A DNA stretch of 64,000 nucleotides from Paenibacillus alkalitolerans. GTDB lineage: Bacteria > Bacillota > Bacilli > Paenibacillales > YIM-B00363. Shown piece after piece: positions 34,701-43,849 of the stretch. Where the stretch lies: contig NZ_JAEMXM010000003.1 in assembly GCF_016482785.1 (NCBI RefSeq), forward strand, positions 248,001-312,000. The letters run 5' to 3'. The notes below the pieces were generated by a model. The model did no database searches and was not told where the DNA came from. It saw only the letters and a list, made by a program, of their open reading frames with translations. The position numbers and the translations under genes are program-made. The stretch's first letter is position 1. Each line of letters opens with the position of its first letter.

Positions 34701-35524
34701 CAAGAGAACCGATCAAACGATCCGCCATCCGGTTGACGCTCGGCAAACAATACTTCACGTTAAAGCGTTATGCGGCATGGTTGATTGGCGGGATCCGGTA
34801 TACGCGATTTAAGGATGGCCAATCGCTCAAGTATCAGGCGTTTGCGCACCGCACGCCGCTTTACCGGCGTCTCAAAGACGTCGACATGTGGCTGCAGCAT
34901 AACAAAGTGCAGAACTTGCGGATCGCGGCCGGGCCGTTGAACGGATTGCTCCTTCGACCGGGCGAGACGTTCTCGTATTGGCAAAATATCGGCAAACCGA
35001 CCAAAAGGAAAGGTTACAAGGAAGGTATGGTCTTGTTTTACGGAAGTTTCAAGCCGGGCGTCGGCGGGGGATTGTGCCAAATGTCCAACTTGATATATTG
35101 GATGACGCTGCATACTCCGCTTACGGTAACCGAGCGCCACCGGCACAGCTATGACGTATTTCCGGATGCGGACCGGACGCAGCCTTTCGGAAGCGGGGCA
35201 ACGTGCTCTTATAATTATTTAGATTTGCAAATTCGCAATGACACCGACCGGACATATCAATTGCTTGTGCGGGTAACGGACGAATATCTCGAGGGGGAAT
35301 GGAGATCGGACATGCCGCAGATTGAAACGTATCAAGTGTTCGAAGCAGACCACCGCATGAGCCAAGAGCCGTGGGGAGGATATACGCGCCATAACCGGAT
35401 TTGCCGCCATGTGTACAATGCGGCTGGCGAATGGCTCCGCGACGAGTACGTGACGGAAAATCACGCGCTCATGATGTATTCGCCGCTGTTGACTGAGCCC
35501 GCTGCAGGCGAATCCCGAAATTAG
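34571..35524 (+). CDS. VanW-family protein
   Basis: Up to 317 residues. The family region starts near residue 48 (KRSAIRLTLGKQYFTLKRYAAW) and includes GETFSYWQNIGKPT, GGGLCQMSNLIYW and HRHSYDVFPDADRTQPFG. VanW proteins accompany some vancomycin-resistance clusters, but most, like this one, are unlinked and of unknown role. The start is unclear: ATG 34571 has AAGGGGAG in front but lies 130 bases inside the preceding gene. There is no ATG or GTG near the homology start. TTG 34732 is another choice. Possibly coupled to the MocR gene. Confidence 0.8.
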   Translation: MDGRFLRERRADGERRLLWVLRVNRGTDAEGNPDYSRRRSGDITREPIKRSAIRLTLGKQYFTLKRYAAWLIGGIRYTRFKDGQSLKYQAFAHRTPLYRRLKDVDMWLQHNKVQNLRIAAGPLNGLLLRPGETFSYWQNIGKPTKRKGYKEGMVLFYGSFKPGVGGGLCQMSNLIYWMTLHTPLTVTERHRHSYDVFPDADRTQPFGSGATCSYNYLDLQIRNDTDRTYQLLVRVTDEYLEGEWRSDMPQIETYQVFEADHRMSQEPWGGYTRHNRICRHVYNAAGEWLRDEYVTENHALMMYSPLLTEPAAGESRN

Positions 35525-35638
35525 ACGATTTTATCCCTCTAAAGTGAGAATGTTGACCTGCCGGAGTGGTTTCGGGAGCGATTTTATAATGAAGAAGCGA
35601 CGACAAGTTGCGACAATTCACTGGGAGGGTCTAATAGA

Positions 35639-35674
35639 ATGAAAAAGTCACTTATGCCATTTTTAGCCGGTTAG
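35639..35674 (+). pseudogene. stub of a lost gene (11 codons)
   Basis: GGGAGGG then ATG 35639 encodes MKKSLMPFLAG and stops. It has the look of a signal-peptide start cut short, between the VanW gene and the convergent hydrolase gene. Confidence 0.3.
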
Positions 35675-35723
35675 AAAATGCTAGCAGACCATGTAAAACT
35701 TCCTGATCTTCCGGCGTGTTCGG

Positions 35724-36569
35724 CTACGGCCGCCCATCGATCCAGTCGTACATGCGGTCGATAGCGGCTTCATGAACGAGATACGGCAGATGATGTCCGT
35801 AACCCTCGTACAGATGGAGATCTGTCGGTACACCCAGGTCCTGCAAGCGCCGGTACATGCTCAAGCCATGGCCGACGTTGACTTGGACGTCTTTAGTGCC
35901 GTGGACGATCAGCACGGGACAGCTGAGCCGGTCAGCAAGCCATAGAGGGGAGCGGGCCTGATACGCTTCCGGTCGCTTGGCCGGGGAGCCTCCGATAATG
36001 CGCTTGAGCAATCGGCGCAGGTCGACCCGCTCCTCGTAGGTGCGGGCGAGATCCGCCACGCCGCCCCATAGAATGAGCCGGTTCACAACGCTCGTCTCCG
36101 CAGCGGTAAGCGCTGCGTTGATGGCCCCGCGAGAGAAGCCCATGACCGATACGCGGCGAGAATCGACGAACGGCAGCGCCCGCAGCAGCCGGAACGCAGC
36201 GGTGACATCCTCGCGATCGTCGCCCCCGAACTCGTCCCGTCCTTCGCCACCTTCGTTGCCTCGATAGGAAGGAGCGAAGACGACGAAGCCACGGCTCGCG
36301 AATGACTCGATCCAATGCGTCCGCACTTTGCCGACATTTCCGATGCCACCCCGGCAGTAAATCAACGCAGGCAATCGCCGCGGCGCATCGCTCTTCACGT
36401 TCTGACGCACGCTTTCGGCAACGACCGTTACGGGCAGCGGCGCCGCGCCGCAGTGAGCTTCGATGTTGGCCTGCAGCGATGCCGCAGTCCAACGGGTCGC
36501 CTGCGGCGGCACACCGAGATATCCTTTTACCTTATAACCGTCGGACAAGTAGGTGACATGGAGGATCAT
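35724..36569 (-). CDS. alpha/beta hydrolase (S9-like)
   Basis: 281 residues. Canonical alpha/beta fold: oxyanion/strand region LPALIYCRGG, nucleophile elbow GFSRGA, Asp in VLIVHGTKDVQV, and His in YGHHLPYL near the end. It resembles prolyl-oligopeptidase C-domains and dienelactone-hydrolase-like esterases. ATG 36569 has ACGGAGCGG in front; the frame extends 13 codons upstream with no site. Cytoplasmic. Substrate unknown. Confidence 0.85.
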   Translation of the reverse strand: MILHVTYLSDGYKVKGYLGVPPQATRWTAASLQANIEAHCGAAPLPVTVVAESVRQNVKSDAPRRLPALIYCRGGIGNVGKVRTHWIESFASRGFVVFAPSYRGNEGGEGRDEFGGDDREDVTAAFRLLRALPFVDSRRVSVMGFSRGAINAALTAAETSVVNRLILWGGVADLARTYEERVDLRRLLKRIIGGSPAKRPEAYQARSPLWLADRLSCPVLIVHGTKDVQVNVGHGLSMYRRLQDLGVPTDLHLYEGYGHHLPYLVHEAAIDRMYDWIDGRP

Positions 36570-36745
36570 GGGAATCCGCTCCGTTTGTAGAATAGTACGC
36601 GAAGCCACGACTCAGCCTTGGCCTGTGCGTTGATTTTAACATAATGGGACGCTAAACTAACCTCGATTGCGGAATGATGCCGTTGGCTTACTTCACCATT
36701 GCATTATTTTTACCTTCGATCTACGATGGATGCGAGGTGTTTGTG

Positions 36746-37189
36746 TTGATATTAAGAGTATTCACTGCGTTGCTGATTGCTGGGGGATTGGCTTTAAATG
36801 CCGCTTATAAGATGTATGTGCCCGTGGATGAAAGAAGATCCGATACCGAATACTACGACTTCGGGATGGTATTCCTGTGGAACCTGCCCCAATTGTTGTT
36901 CTTTTTCCTAATGGTTTGTGTTCCCGTGTCGGTGTGTGTAGACCATGTGGTATATGTGAAATTCAGAAATCGTTCTTTTCTCTTCCAACAGGGGATGAAA
37001 GCCATTTTTTATGCGGTTGCGGGCATTGTTGTCGGCTATCCCCTTACGTTTATAATGGGTATCCCAGAGCGGAGACTCGGTTTTCTATTGGCTTGTGCTG
37101 CGGGATTCATCCTTTTTGGTGCGATTCATTTGCTCCTAAAAACCGTATTGAAGATCATATTGAGACCCTTTGTGCCTAACCGCCAATAA
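36746..37189 (+). CDS. membrane protein of unknown function
   Basis: About 147 residues with four hydrophobic segments (ALLIAGGLALNAAY, LPQLLFFFLMVCVPVSVCV, AIFYAVAGIVVGYPLTFIM and LGFLLACAAGFILFGAIHLL). Several starts are possible: TTG 36746 and GTG 36743 follow GAGGTG, while ATG 36674 lacks a site. No family recognised. Here the base composition turns AT-rich and remains so to about 49 kb. Confidence 0.6.
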   Translation: MILRVFTALLIAGGLALNAAYKMYVPVDERRSDTEYYDFGMVFLWNLPQLLFFFLMVCVPVSVCVDHVVYVKFRNRSFLFQQGMKAIFYAVAGIVVGYPLTFIMGIPERRLGFLLACAAGFILFGAIHLLLKTVLKIILRPFVPNRQ

Positions 37190-37226
37190 TTGGCGGTTTA
37201 AAAACTCTGTGCAAACGAGGTGAATA

Positions 37227-37625
37227 ATGAAAATCCATCTCGTAGTCCTATGCTTGGTCATATTAATTGTGGGATGTAAAGACGGGAATGACACAAGCAA
37301 ATTGTTTTCAGAAGTTCGTGATGGTCTTGCGAATAATTTGGAACAGTTGAATTCGGAACAAGGTATCATAATGAGTGGTTTTTCAAGTGACCAGTCGCAA
37401 AAACAGCTAAAAATTGGAATTGAAATTGATCGAGACAAAATTTCCAATGAGGAACTTAAACAGATCGTCGAATCGTATCTAAAAAGCTCAATTTCCATGA
37501 CATCAGAAACTGACTGGAGGGAGCTACTTCTTCCATTTACATTAATTATAGAAGAGATTGGCGATGGGAAGAGTCTTATTTTAGCTGAAAAATTGCCTAA
37601 CACGGCAGAAATCATTTGGCATTGA
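37227..37625 (+). CDS. small lipoprotein
   Basis: 132 residues. Signal peptide with lipobox ILIVGC (Cys 17), then a hydrophilic domain with a mixed alpha/beta pattern (IIMSGFSSDQSQKQLKIGIEIDRDKIS). It should be lipid-anchored on the outer face of the membrane. No family recognised. ATG 37227 after GAGGTG. The stop is followed directly by ACGGATACGATAG, part of the dispersed repeat described below. Confidence 0.72.
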   Translation: MKIHLVVLCLVILIVGCKDGNDTSKLFSEVRDGLANNLEQLNSEQGIIMSGFSSDQSQKQLKIGIEIDRDKISNEELKQIVESYLKSSISMTSETDWRELLLPFTLIIEEIGDGKSLILAEKLPNTAEIIWH

Positions 37626-37819
37626 CGGATACGATAGCGTAGTAATTATACGGTAGCAAGTGCAATGACTAAAGGCTTCCTATCCATTGAAGCGTCGTGA
37701 GGAATACTTGGGTGAAAATCTGATGTGATTTTTAGAGTAATAAATGAATTGAATTATCTTTTGTATATTTCTAGCTGTTCCCTCTGCTATGATTGAAAAA
37801 AACAGGGGAGGCATTGGAG

Positions 37820-38674
37820 ATGTCATTACAAGTTCATTCATATAGCACTGAATTAGAGGAAACAGTTAAAGATTTAAGTCACAAAGCTTGGATACTTTTT
37901 AAGCACAATAAAGATTTCGATCATCAAAGAATGAGTTGTGTATTTGATGAAGACGGTAAATTAATTTGTGTGGGATACTTACGACATGGAATAGCTGATG
38001 ATCACGATGTATTCGAAATCGTTATGGACACTAATGAATTTGCTTCAAACCGTATGAATGAAGTGAGAATGGCTCTTTACCCTACATTCATAGATATCTG
38101 TCAAACGATGCGTAATCCAAACAAGAAAACAAGGTTGGTTGCGTGGCAGGATTTTTATGGTGACAGGGAGTTTTGCGAGGAGAAGGGCTTTATCCCTTAT
38201 CAAACTTATTATAAAGCACAACGTTCACTTGAAAAACTCATACCTGAAGTCAGAATGCCTGTTGGTGTTAATATCAATTACCACCCTATGAAAACCAAAG
38301 AGGAAAGAATTAAATATACCGAAATAGAAAATCAATTTTTTCAAGGTGTTGTATATAGAAGTGTCAATATGTTGGAATGGATGATGGGTGGTCCAGAGCT
38401 ACATACCATTTCTGCATTTGAAGGCGATGAACTTATTGGCAGCGTTATGTGTTGGCAAACTGGAGCCGTGGAAAGGCTTTTCGTAATTCCTCGTTGGCGT
38501 AATAAAGCACTGGCTGAGTATCTCATTACTAAGGGTTTTGAATATCACTTAAAGCACGGTCGAACAAATGTTGAGACGCTGGTTAATGAACAGGATAAGG
38601 AAGCTATGATGTTGTTAGAGTCAATGGGGTATAGCTTCCCTGTAAGATTGGAACTTATGGCATTGGATGTTTAG
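37820..38674 (+). CDS. GNAT-family acetyltransferase, two-domain form
   Basis: 284 residues, about twice a normal GNAT. The C-terminal half has RLFVIPRWRNKALAEYLITKG (acetyl-CoA motif, degenerate) and NEQDKEAMMLLESMGYSFP; the N-terminal half is probably a degenerate GNAT copy. ATG 37820 follows GGGGAGG. AT-rich composition fits the accessory region. Substrate unknown. Confidence 0.72.
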   Translation: MSLQVHSYSTELEETVKDLSHKAWILFKHNKDFDHQRMSCVFDEDGKLICVGYLRHGIADDHDVFEIVMDTNEFASNRMNEVRMALYPTFIDICQTMRNPNKKTRLVAWQDFYGDREFCEEKGFIPYQTYYKAQRSLEKLIPEVRMPVGVNINYHPMKTKEERIKYTEIENQFFQGVVYRSVNMLEWMMGGPELHTISAFEGDELIGSVMCWQTGAVERLFVIPRWRNKALAEYLITKGFEYHLKHGRTNVETLVNEQDKEAMMLLESMGYSFPVRLELMALDV

Positions 38675-38734
38675 CAAAGAGAACTAATGTGTAAAGAAGT
38701 GGACTATGCGTTTGCCATTTGGCAGCCGTTATCC

Positions 38735-38820
38735 GCTAACGGGTAACGAGTGCGGAATAAACATCTTTGAGGCGGCCGGTCGCCACGATCCGGCCGCCTC
38801 ACTCTGCTAAACGGGCAGAA
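38735..38820 (+). repeat. dispersed hairpin repeat, copy 1
   Basis: GCTAACGGGTAACGAG, then an 11-bp stem GAGGCGGCCGG/CCGGCCGCCTC, then GCTAAACGGGCAG. It lies 60 bases after the GNAT gene. The layout closely matches the copy at 48572. Confidence 0.7.
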
Positions 38821-38831
38821 TAACGCAATCA

Positions 38832-39016
38832 CGGACTCTCAATATTCTTGAAGGAAATGAAGCTTCTGCGAAGATGATGAAGAAACTCGGGTACGTTCAA
38901 GAAGGTGTTCGTCGCCAGGTCGTATTATTAACGGACAATATTTAGATTTTATTTTATTTGGGCTAACTAAAGATGAATTTATTGAAAAACAAAAAGAAGA
39001 TGGTTTGTTCAATTAA
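38832..39016 (+). pseudogene. GNAT acetyltransferase C-terminal remnant
   Basis: Reads NEASAKMMKKLGYVQEGVRRQ, the classic C-terminal acetyl-CoA helix of RimJ/RimL acetyltransferases. The frame then slips near 38920 and continues GQYLDFILFGLTKDEFIEKQ to TAA 39016. The N-terminal two thirds are missing. Confidence 0.7.
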
Positions 39017-39140
39017 AATGGAATGGGCACGAAAGAACGGCTGATTAAACGGGCTCATGTAATTTTTTCGTTCGTTTCCGATGTCACAAATCAGAGCCTT
39101 ACATTGTTATATGTGCAAAACGTAAAGGAGCTGAGGAAAG

Positions 39141-40337
39141 ATGAACGACTTGACATGTATAATCATCGGAGGCGGCCATGTAGGGCTTGGGGCGCTCAAA
39201 GCAATAAAGGAAGAGAACCGGGGCATGGCGAACGGACGGCGGATTCGGTTTGTTCTGATCGACAAGCAGCCCGGTCATGTGCGCAAAATGCTGTTGTTCC
39301 GGCCGGCCGTGGGCCAGGAAGAGATTATGATTCCCTGGACGCATTATTCGTTTTCAGAAGGAGTCGAATTCGTGCAAGGTACGGTTATGTCCGTGGATAG
39401 TAGGGGAAAACAGATTCGATATGAGGATGCGCAAGGAAATGATGCCCGCATGCATTATGACCTTTTGGTCGTGGCGGTCGGCAGCATCGTTCGGCGACCG
39501 GATCCCGATCAGGGCGGCGTCGCCTTGACCGACCTGCAAACCGCGGCGGACATACGGAAGCGCTGGCGCGCCAACCTGCGGAAAGCTGTCGGCGAGACGA
39601 ACCCTGTGGAACGAAAGCGACTGATGACGATAGCGGTTGCGGGAGCGGGCATCAGCGGCGTTGAGACATCCGCTGAGCTGGCACTTGAGATGCAGAAGGA
39701 AGTATCGTCACTAGGACTGAACCCGCCCGATATCTCTGTCTATTTGCTGAGTGGACAGGAACGATTGTTCCTGGAAGGACCCGAGAAAGTTGGACGAAAA
39801 TTGGATCAGATACTCAGCGAATGTGGAGTGACAGTACTTTACAACCGTAAGGTGATGCGGGAGGAAGCAGGAGTGGTGATGTTCAGCAATGGCGATCGTC
39901 TGCCGGTTGGTCTATGTATATGGACGATTGGTCTGATTCCGAATCCGGCCCTTCGCACTATGGGCTTGCCACTTTCTCCTGATGGCCAAGTGCTGGTGGA
40001 TGAATCTTATCGCGTCCAAGGGGCACCGGGCGTATACAGCATTGGCGACTGTGCCAGAATCGTCGATCCGAGAAACGGCAAGGCAGATCTGATGAGGTGC
40101 GCAGAAGGTGGGCTACAGGCAGATCGACTGGGGAAAATCGTGTTGGCCGATCTGGAGGGCCGCCCCGCGCCGGTTCACAAATCCCCCAGCTCGATTATGG
40201 ATTTATTCTGCATCGGCCTGGGGGAAAATCGCGGATTGGTGTGGGGACGCAAATGGGGACTTAATATGATTGTAACGGGAAAGCCTGCGTGGAAATTCAG
40301 GAATCTGGCTTGGGATGCAGGCAGTAAGCTTCGATAG
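39141..40337 (+). CDS. FAD-dependent NADH dehydrogenase-like oxidoreductase
   Basis: 398 residues, NDH-2-like pyridine nucleotide-disulfide fold. FAD-binding TCIIIGGGHVGLGALKAI at the N-terminus, NAD-binding IAVAGAGISGVETSAELA near residue 170, and YSIGDCARI near residue 300. There are no paired redox Cys, so it likely transfers electrons from NAD(P)H to a quinone or small acceptor. Site AAGGAG. Directly followed by a broken SigJ-like gene, a pairing often seen in Firmicutes and Actinobacteria. Confidence 0.85.
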   Translation: MNDLTCIIIGGGHVGLGALKAIKEENRGMANGRRIRFVLIDKQPGHVRKMLLFRPAVGQEEIMIPWTHYSFSEGVEFVQGTVMSVDSRGKQIRYEDAQGNDARMHYDLLVVAVGSIVRRPDPDQGGVALTDLQTAADIRKRWRANLRKAVGETNPVERKRLMTIAVAGAGISGVETSAELALEMQKEVSSLGLNPPDISVYLLSGQERLFLEGPEKVGRKLDQILSECGVTVLYNRKVMREEAGVVMFSNGDRLPVGLCIWTIGLIPNPALRTMGLPLSPDGQVLVDESYRVQGAPGVYSIGDCARIVDPRNGKADLMRCAEGGLQADRLGKIVLADLEGRPAPVHKSPSSIMDLFCIGLGENRGLVWGRKWGLNMIVTGKPAWKFRNLAWDAGSKLR

Positions 40338-40360
40338 AAACAAGAGACCAAGATTGCAAT

Positions 40361-40734
40361 ATGTCTAACAGCCCGGAAAAGGTGGGACAGCGAATGGAGG
40401 GACTGTACGATCAATATAGAGCGCTGCTGTTCACGCTGGCTTATCAGTTGACAGGCTCTGCGGCAGACGCGGAAGATGCGGTGCAGGACGTGTTTTTTAA
40501 GGCGTGCGACGTACCTATTATCAGGGGAATTATTACTTCGAGTTTGCCCCTCTGAACGGTGAGACAAGTATAGTATTTCGTTCGGGAGACGAAACTCTGG
40601 TCGCTATGTTTATACAACTCCACCGCGGAAAGCTTGCCAGAATCTACGCCGTACGAAACCCGAATAAGCTTACCGGGTTGGGTTTAGGTAGTCGACTGCA
40701 GATTTTTCATAATGATAAGGAACCGGGAAACTAA
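40361..40734 (+). pseudogene. SigJ-like ECF sigma factor with a large internal deletion
   Basis: ATG 40361 starts a normal ECF sigma-2 region (EGLYDQYRALLFTLAYQLTG, AEDAVQDVFFKA). After about 45 codons the frame changes, and the rest matches only the C-terminal SnoaL-like domain typical of SigJ proteins (YYFEFAPLNGETSIVF, then IYAVRNPNKLTGLG). Sigma-4 and most of the SnoaL domain are gone. It cannot act as a sigma factor. Confidence 0.72.
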
Positions 40735-40788
40735 GATAAAAGCGTTCCAAGTCCCCTTTAAGTTTGATGAACATTACATCATTGAACT

Positions 40789-40862
40789 CTAATGGGTACT
40801 GATAGTTATAATAAGACGGCGGTCAGGAAGTATGCATCTCCATGACTGCCGTCTGCTTTTTT
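40789..40862. terminator. bidirectional terminator within dispersed repeat copy 2
   Basis: TAATGGGTACTGATAGTTATAATAA, then an 11-bp stem GACGGCGGTCA/TGACTGCCGTC and GCTTTTTT. It serves the SigJ remnant and the convergent Rrf2 gene. Confidence 0.8.
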
Positions 40863-40870
40863 GAATCGTT

Positions 40871-41260
40871 TTAGGGTCCGAGATCAAGTTCGACAATCTT
40901 CTGCATCTTTAGCTTTTCTTCCATGGCCTTCTCGGCGGAAACCATCACTTTCTGAATCAGGCATTCCTTCTCTCCGTTCAAGCAGCAGTTGAACAAAGAG
41001 GCGGTCCCTTCAATCGCATGAATGACATCCAGAAACGATACGTCTTTTCTTTGTGCTCCGAGCGTATACCCGCCGTTAGCCCCGGATACCGAATCGATCA
41101 ATCCGGATTTCACCAGTTTGGTTAATATTTTGGATAAATAAGCAGGGGAAACCCCCTGCTTCTCCGCTAAATGTTGGACACCTACCGGTTTGTCCGGCGC
41201 TTCGGAAATCAAAAAGAGCATGGTATGGAGTGCGTAGTTGGTGGCCTTTGAGAATTTCAT
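40871..41260 (-). CDS. Rrf2-family regulator
   Basis: 129 residues. The winged helix (SKATNYALHTMLFLISE...VGVQHLAEKQGVSPAYLSKIL) is followed by a Cys-containing loop FNCCLNGEKECLIQK. The Cys are spaced C-C-x6-C, not exactly as in IscR or NsrR, so either an iron-sulfur cluster or thiol sensing is possible. ATG 41260 after GGAGGTGAG. It is the last gene of a minus-strand group with an MFS transporter and a thioredoxin remnant, a set consistent with control of redox-stress efflux. Confidence 0.85.
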   Translation of the reverse strand: MKFSKATNYALHTMLFLISEAPDKPVGVQHLAEKQGVSPAYLSKILTKLVKSGLIDSVSGANGGYTLGAQRKDVSFLDVIHAIEGTASLFNCCLNGEKECLIQKVMVSAEKAMEEKLKMQKIVELDLGP

Positions 41261-41337
41261 TTCTTCTCTCACCTCCATCATAGACTCTATATATCCATGA
41301 TACAGAGGTGAACCGTTCACGGTCAAGTTGTCCAAAC

Positions 41338-42744
41338 TTAACGGCCAGGTTGGCTAACATGCCCGGCAGATTTGCGGGGCAGCATGCTTGCTACGATCGC
41401 AAACAATATGAATAGAACACCAGCAGCTCCGAACGCCCAGGCATAGCCCTGCACCGCATAGGGTTGCGTTGCCGCCACTGCCATAAGCACTGTAAGCCCC
41501 ACCGTCGGTCCCAACTCCATAGCCATGTTCATAACGCCGCCGGCTAGCCCGGCTTGATGCTGCTCAACGTTCGCCGTCGACTGTACCGCCGATCCGGACA
41601 GGACTAACGAGATCCCCGCCGCGAGAAGAATCTGACCAGGTAACAGGATGGCCGCATAAGCCGAATCGCGGCTGATCCAGGCAAGCAGCCCCAGCCCGAC
41701 AGCCGTGACGAGCCCTCCCGCGGATAAGACGCGTACCACGCCGAACCGAGCGATTAACGGGGCGGAAATTTGGTTTGCCACAATCATTGTGACGGCGAAA
41801 GGCAGAAACGAAACAGCCGTTGCCAGTGACGACCATCCCCGAATCTGTTGTAGGTAGAGGGTAAGAACGTATTCGATCAGCATGGAACCCGCAGCGGCCA
41901 GGAACATGCCTATAAGCCCGGTGATCCGGCGAGGTTCTGTGATAAACCCGGGCGGAAGCAACGGGTAGCGCACCTTGCGTTCCACGATCAGGAAGACGAT
42001 CAACAGCACGATGCCGACGATAAACGGTACGTATACAGTGGAGGACGACCATGTATAGTCGCCGCTCGCAATCAAACCATAACTGGTCAACGAGATACCC
42101 AATGTGACGAGCACCGCTCCAAGCGGATCGAGCCCCGGCCGGTTGGCGGAAGTCCTGTTATCGTCTGCCGGCAGCAAAGGGCGTGCCACCGCAATGGCAA
42201 CGGCCGTGACCAGAACCGGAACGACGAACATCCATCGCCACGATATCCAGTTTGTAAGGATGCCCGGCAAAATGAATCCTATGATCGCCCCAAGAAATGG
42301 AACCCCACCCCAGACTGCCATCGCCTTGCCGAAATCCGCCGGATTGGGAAACAGCGTTCGCAAAACCGCCATGAGGGCAGGCGCCGTGAGCGCCGCACCA
42401 ACACCTTGCGAGAAGCGCATGCTGACCAGCATTTCGAAGTTCGGGGCAATTGCTGCAAGGACGGAAGCCGCTCCGAAAATGATCAGCCCCGTTACCAGCA
42501 TCTGCCGTCCGCGAAAGCGGTCCGCTAGCCGCCCGCCGAACAGCAACAAGCCGCTGAAAGGCAATCCGTAAGCGACCTGCACCAGCAGCAAGTTCGCTGA
42601 GCTCAGCGAGAACTCGCTGGCGATCTTGGGTAACGGCACAATGATAAGAGCGATCGTAAAAATCAGGGTCGCCTGCACGAACGCCAAAATGGTGAATGCA
42701 GAACGAATTTGTTGCGGCGAGTGCCTCTTGATATCGTCATTCAT
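41338..42744 (-). CDS. MFS transporter, DHA2-like
   Basis: 468 residues with about 14 membrane helices. The loop GGRLADRFRGRQMLV is the MFS motif A. A motif-C-like region (GGVPFLGAIIGFILPG) marks drug:H+ antiporters. ATG 42744 after GGAGGG. It precedes the Rrf2 gene by 77 bases. Probable role: proton-driven efflux of a toxic compound, induced when the Rrf2 protein senses stress. Confidence 0.86.
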   Translation of the reverse strand: MNDDIKRHSPQQIRSAFTILAFVQATLIFTIALIIVPLPKIASEFSLSSANLLLVQVAYGLPFSGLLLFGGRLADRFRGRQMLVTGLIIFGAASVLAAIAPNFEMLVSMRFSQGVGAALTAPALMAVLRTLFPNPADFGKAMAVWGGVPFLGAIIGFILPGILTNWISWRWMFVVPVLVTAVAIAVARPLLPADDNRTSANRPGLDPLGAVLVTLGISLTSYGLIASGDYTWSSSTVYVPFIVGIVLLIVFLIVERKVRYPLLPPGFITEPRRITGLIGMFLAAAGSMLIEYVLTLYLQQIRGWSSLATAVSFLPFAVTMIVANQISAPLIARFGVVRVLSAGGLVTAVGLGLLAWISRDSAYAAILLPGQILLAAGISLVLSGSAVQSTANVEQHQAGLAGGVMNMAMELGPTVGLTVLMAVAATQPYAVQGYAWAFGAAGVLFILFAIVASMLPRKSAGHVSQPGR

Positions 42745-42810
42745 ATTCATTCCCTCCAACTCATCTCGAAGCGGAAAATACATAACGTTCCTTCCCCGGC
42801 TGACATTGAA

Positions 42811-42969
42811 TCATGAAGCCCTTGCGGTCACGTCGTAATCTTCGAGTACGGAAGCGAACATTCGGCATGGCAAGCACCAAGATGCCCAGAAGTTGACCAG
42901 CGTAAGCCCCTCGCTCCGTAAATCGTGGTTGAATGAGCTGACTGTCGAATGACAAATCATGGAGTTCAT
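42811..42969 (-). pseudogene. truncated thioredoxin
   Basis: ATG 42969 begins a frame reading [19 protein letters not shown] then [16 protein letters not shown], ending at TGA 42811 (52 codons). WCLPC is a thioredoxin active site (canonical WCGPC). The rest of the fold (cis-Pro loop and last strands) is missing. It leads the MFS-Rrf2 group, so a thioredoxin was probably once co-expressed with the transporter. Confidence 0.72.
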
Positions 42970-43188
42970 CTTCCTTTCCGTACTTTTTCACCGTTTTTGA
43001 AATCCAATGATCGCATACTTCATGGATATGTTAAATCTATTATTCGCCGCCACAACCACCACACTTTTTTTAAAAAGGACATAAAAGATATTTAGTGTCT
43101 TTGATTTAAGTGAGAAACATTAATTAGAGACATTGTATATCCATAATAGCTACTTAATTTCAATCCGTCAAGCCGAACAGTTGTCAAT

Positions 43189-43500
43189 GTGTGGACCCTC
43201 CGGATTCACTCCGCCGTTCCTGGGCACCTCGACGAACTGCCGAATAGTAAGAAATGGTTTTCGAAAAAGCAGAACGATACTATTTACATCTTAAGTAGAA
43301 CAATAACCCAAGGTAAAAAAGCAGGGATTATGTCGGTAATGGGAATTGCATCTGGGGCGGTATTGCATACTTTAGGAGCGGCTTTAGGTCTTTCTATTAT
43401 TCTAATGAAATCAGCGATTATCTTTAATCTCATAAACTGGCTTGGCGCTGGTTTATCGGAGGGACCTTCGCAGACCGGAGGAAGCCGAAGCGGACGATGA
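43189..43500 (+). pseudogene. LysE/RhtB-type exporter fragment
   Basis: From about 43258 the frame reads NDTIYILSRTITQGKKAGIM and SGAVLHTLGAALGLSIIL, the first two helices and loop of a LysE/RhtB amino-acid exporter. After NWLGA it leaves the family and stops at 43500. The first ten residues of the family and the C-terminal two thirds are absent. Confidence 0.68.
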
Positions 43501-43849
43501 TCTGGTGCGATTTCATGTCGGCGGTCTCCGTGTTCCTCGTGCTTCTGACTGCGCCAGCATGGACCTCCTACGGGACTTAGACTGATAGGATTCGTGAACG
43601 AGTAACCTTATGTAGAAGTGACGAAGAACATTTATTTTGGCTGTTTTCTAATAGATTGTTGCTATCAACTATAAAATAAGGGCGTACCCTTATTTATTTA
43701 GGTGTACACCGATTTTAATTATAATTTGCTATTTTGTGGTGGAGCTTATTCCATTAAAGCACCTTTTCTGGAATATCGAATACATTCTAATACTTCTCAA
43801 TTGCGCCCGTTTGCGAAAGATCTTGAAATGCGGCTGTCAACGCATTCAT
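43501..43849. other. intergenic, no gene found
   Basis: 349 bases. Contains only the hairpin AAATAAGGG/CCCTTATTT at 43674-43695 (loop CGTA, then TATTTA), which could end the LysE fragment transcript or, on the other strand, the VOC gene. Confidence 0.4.
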
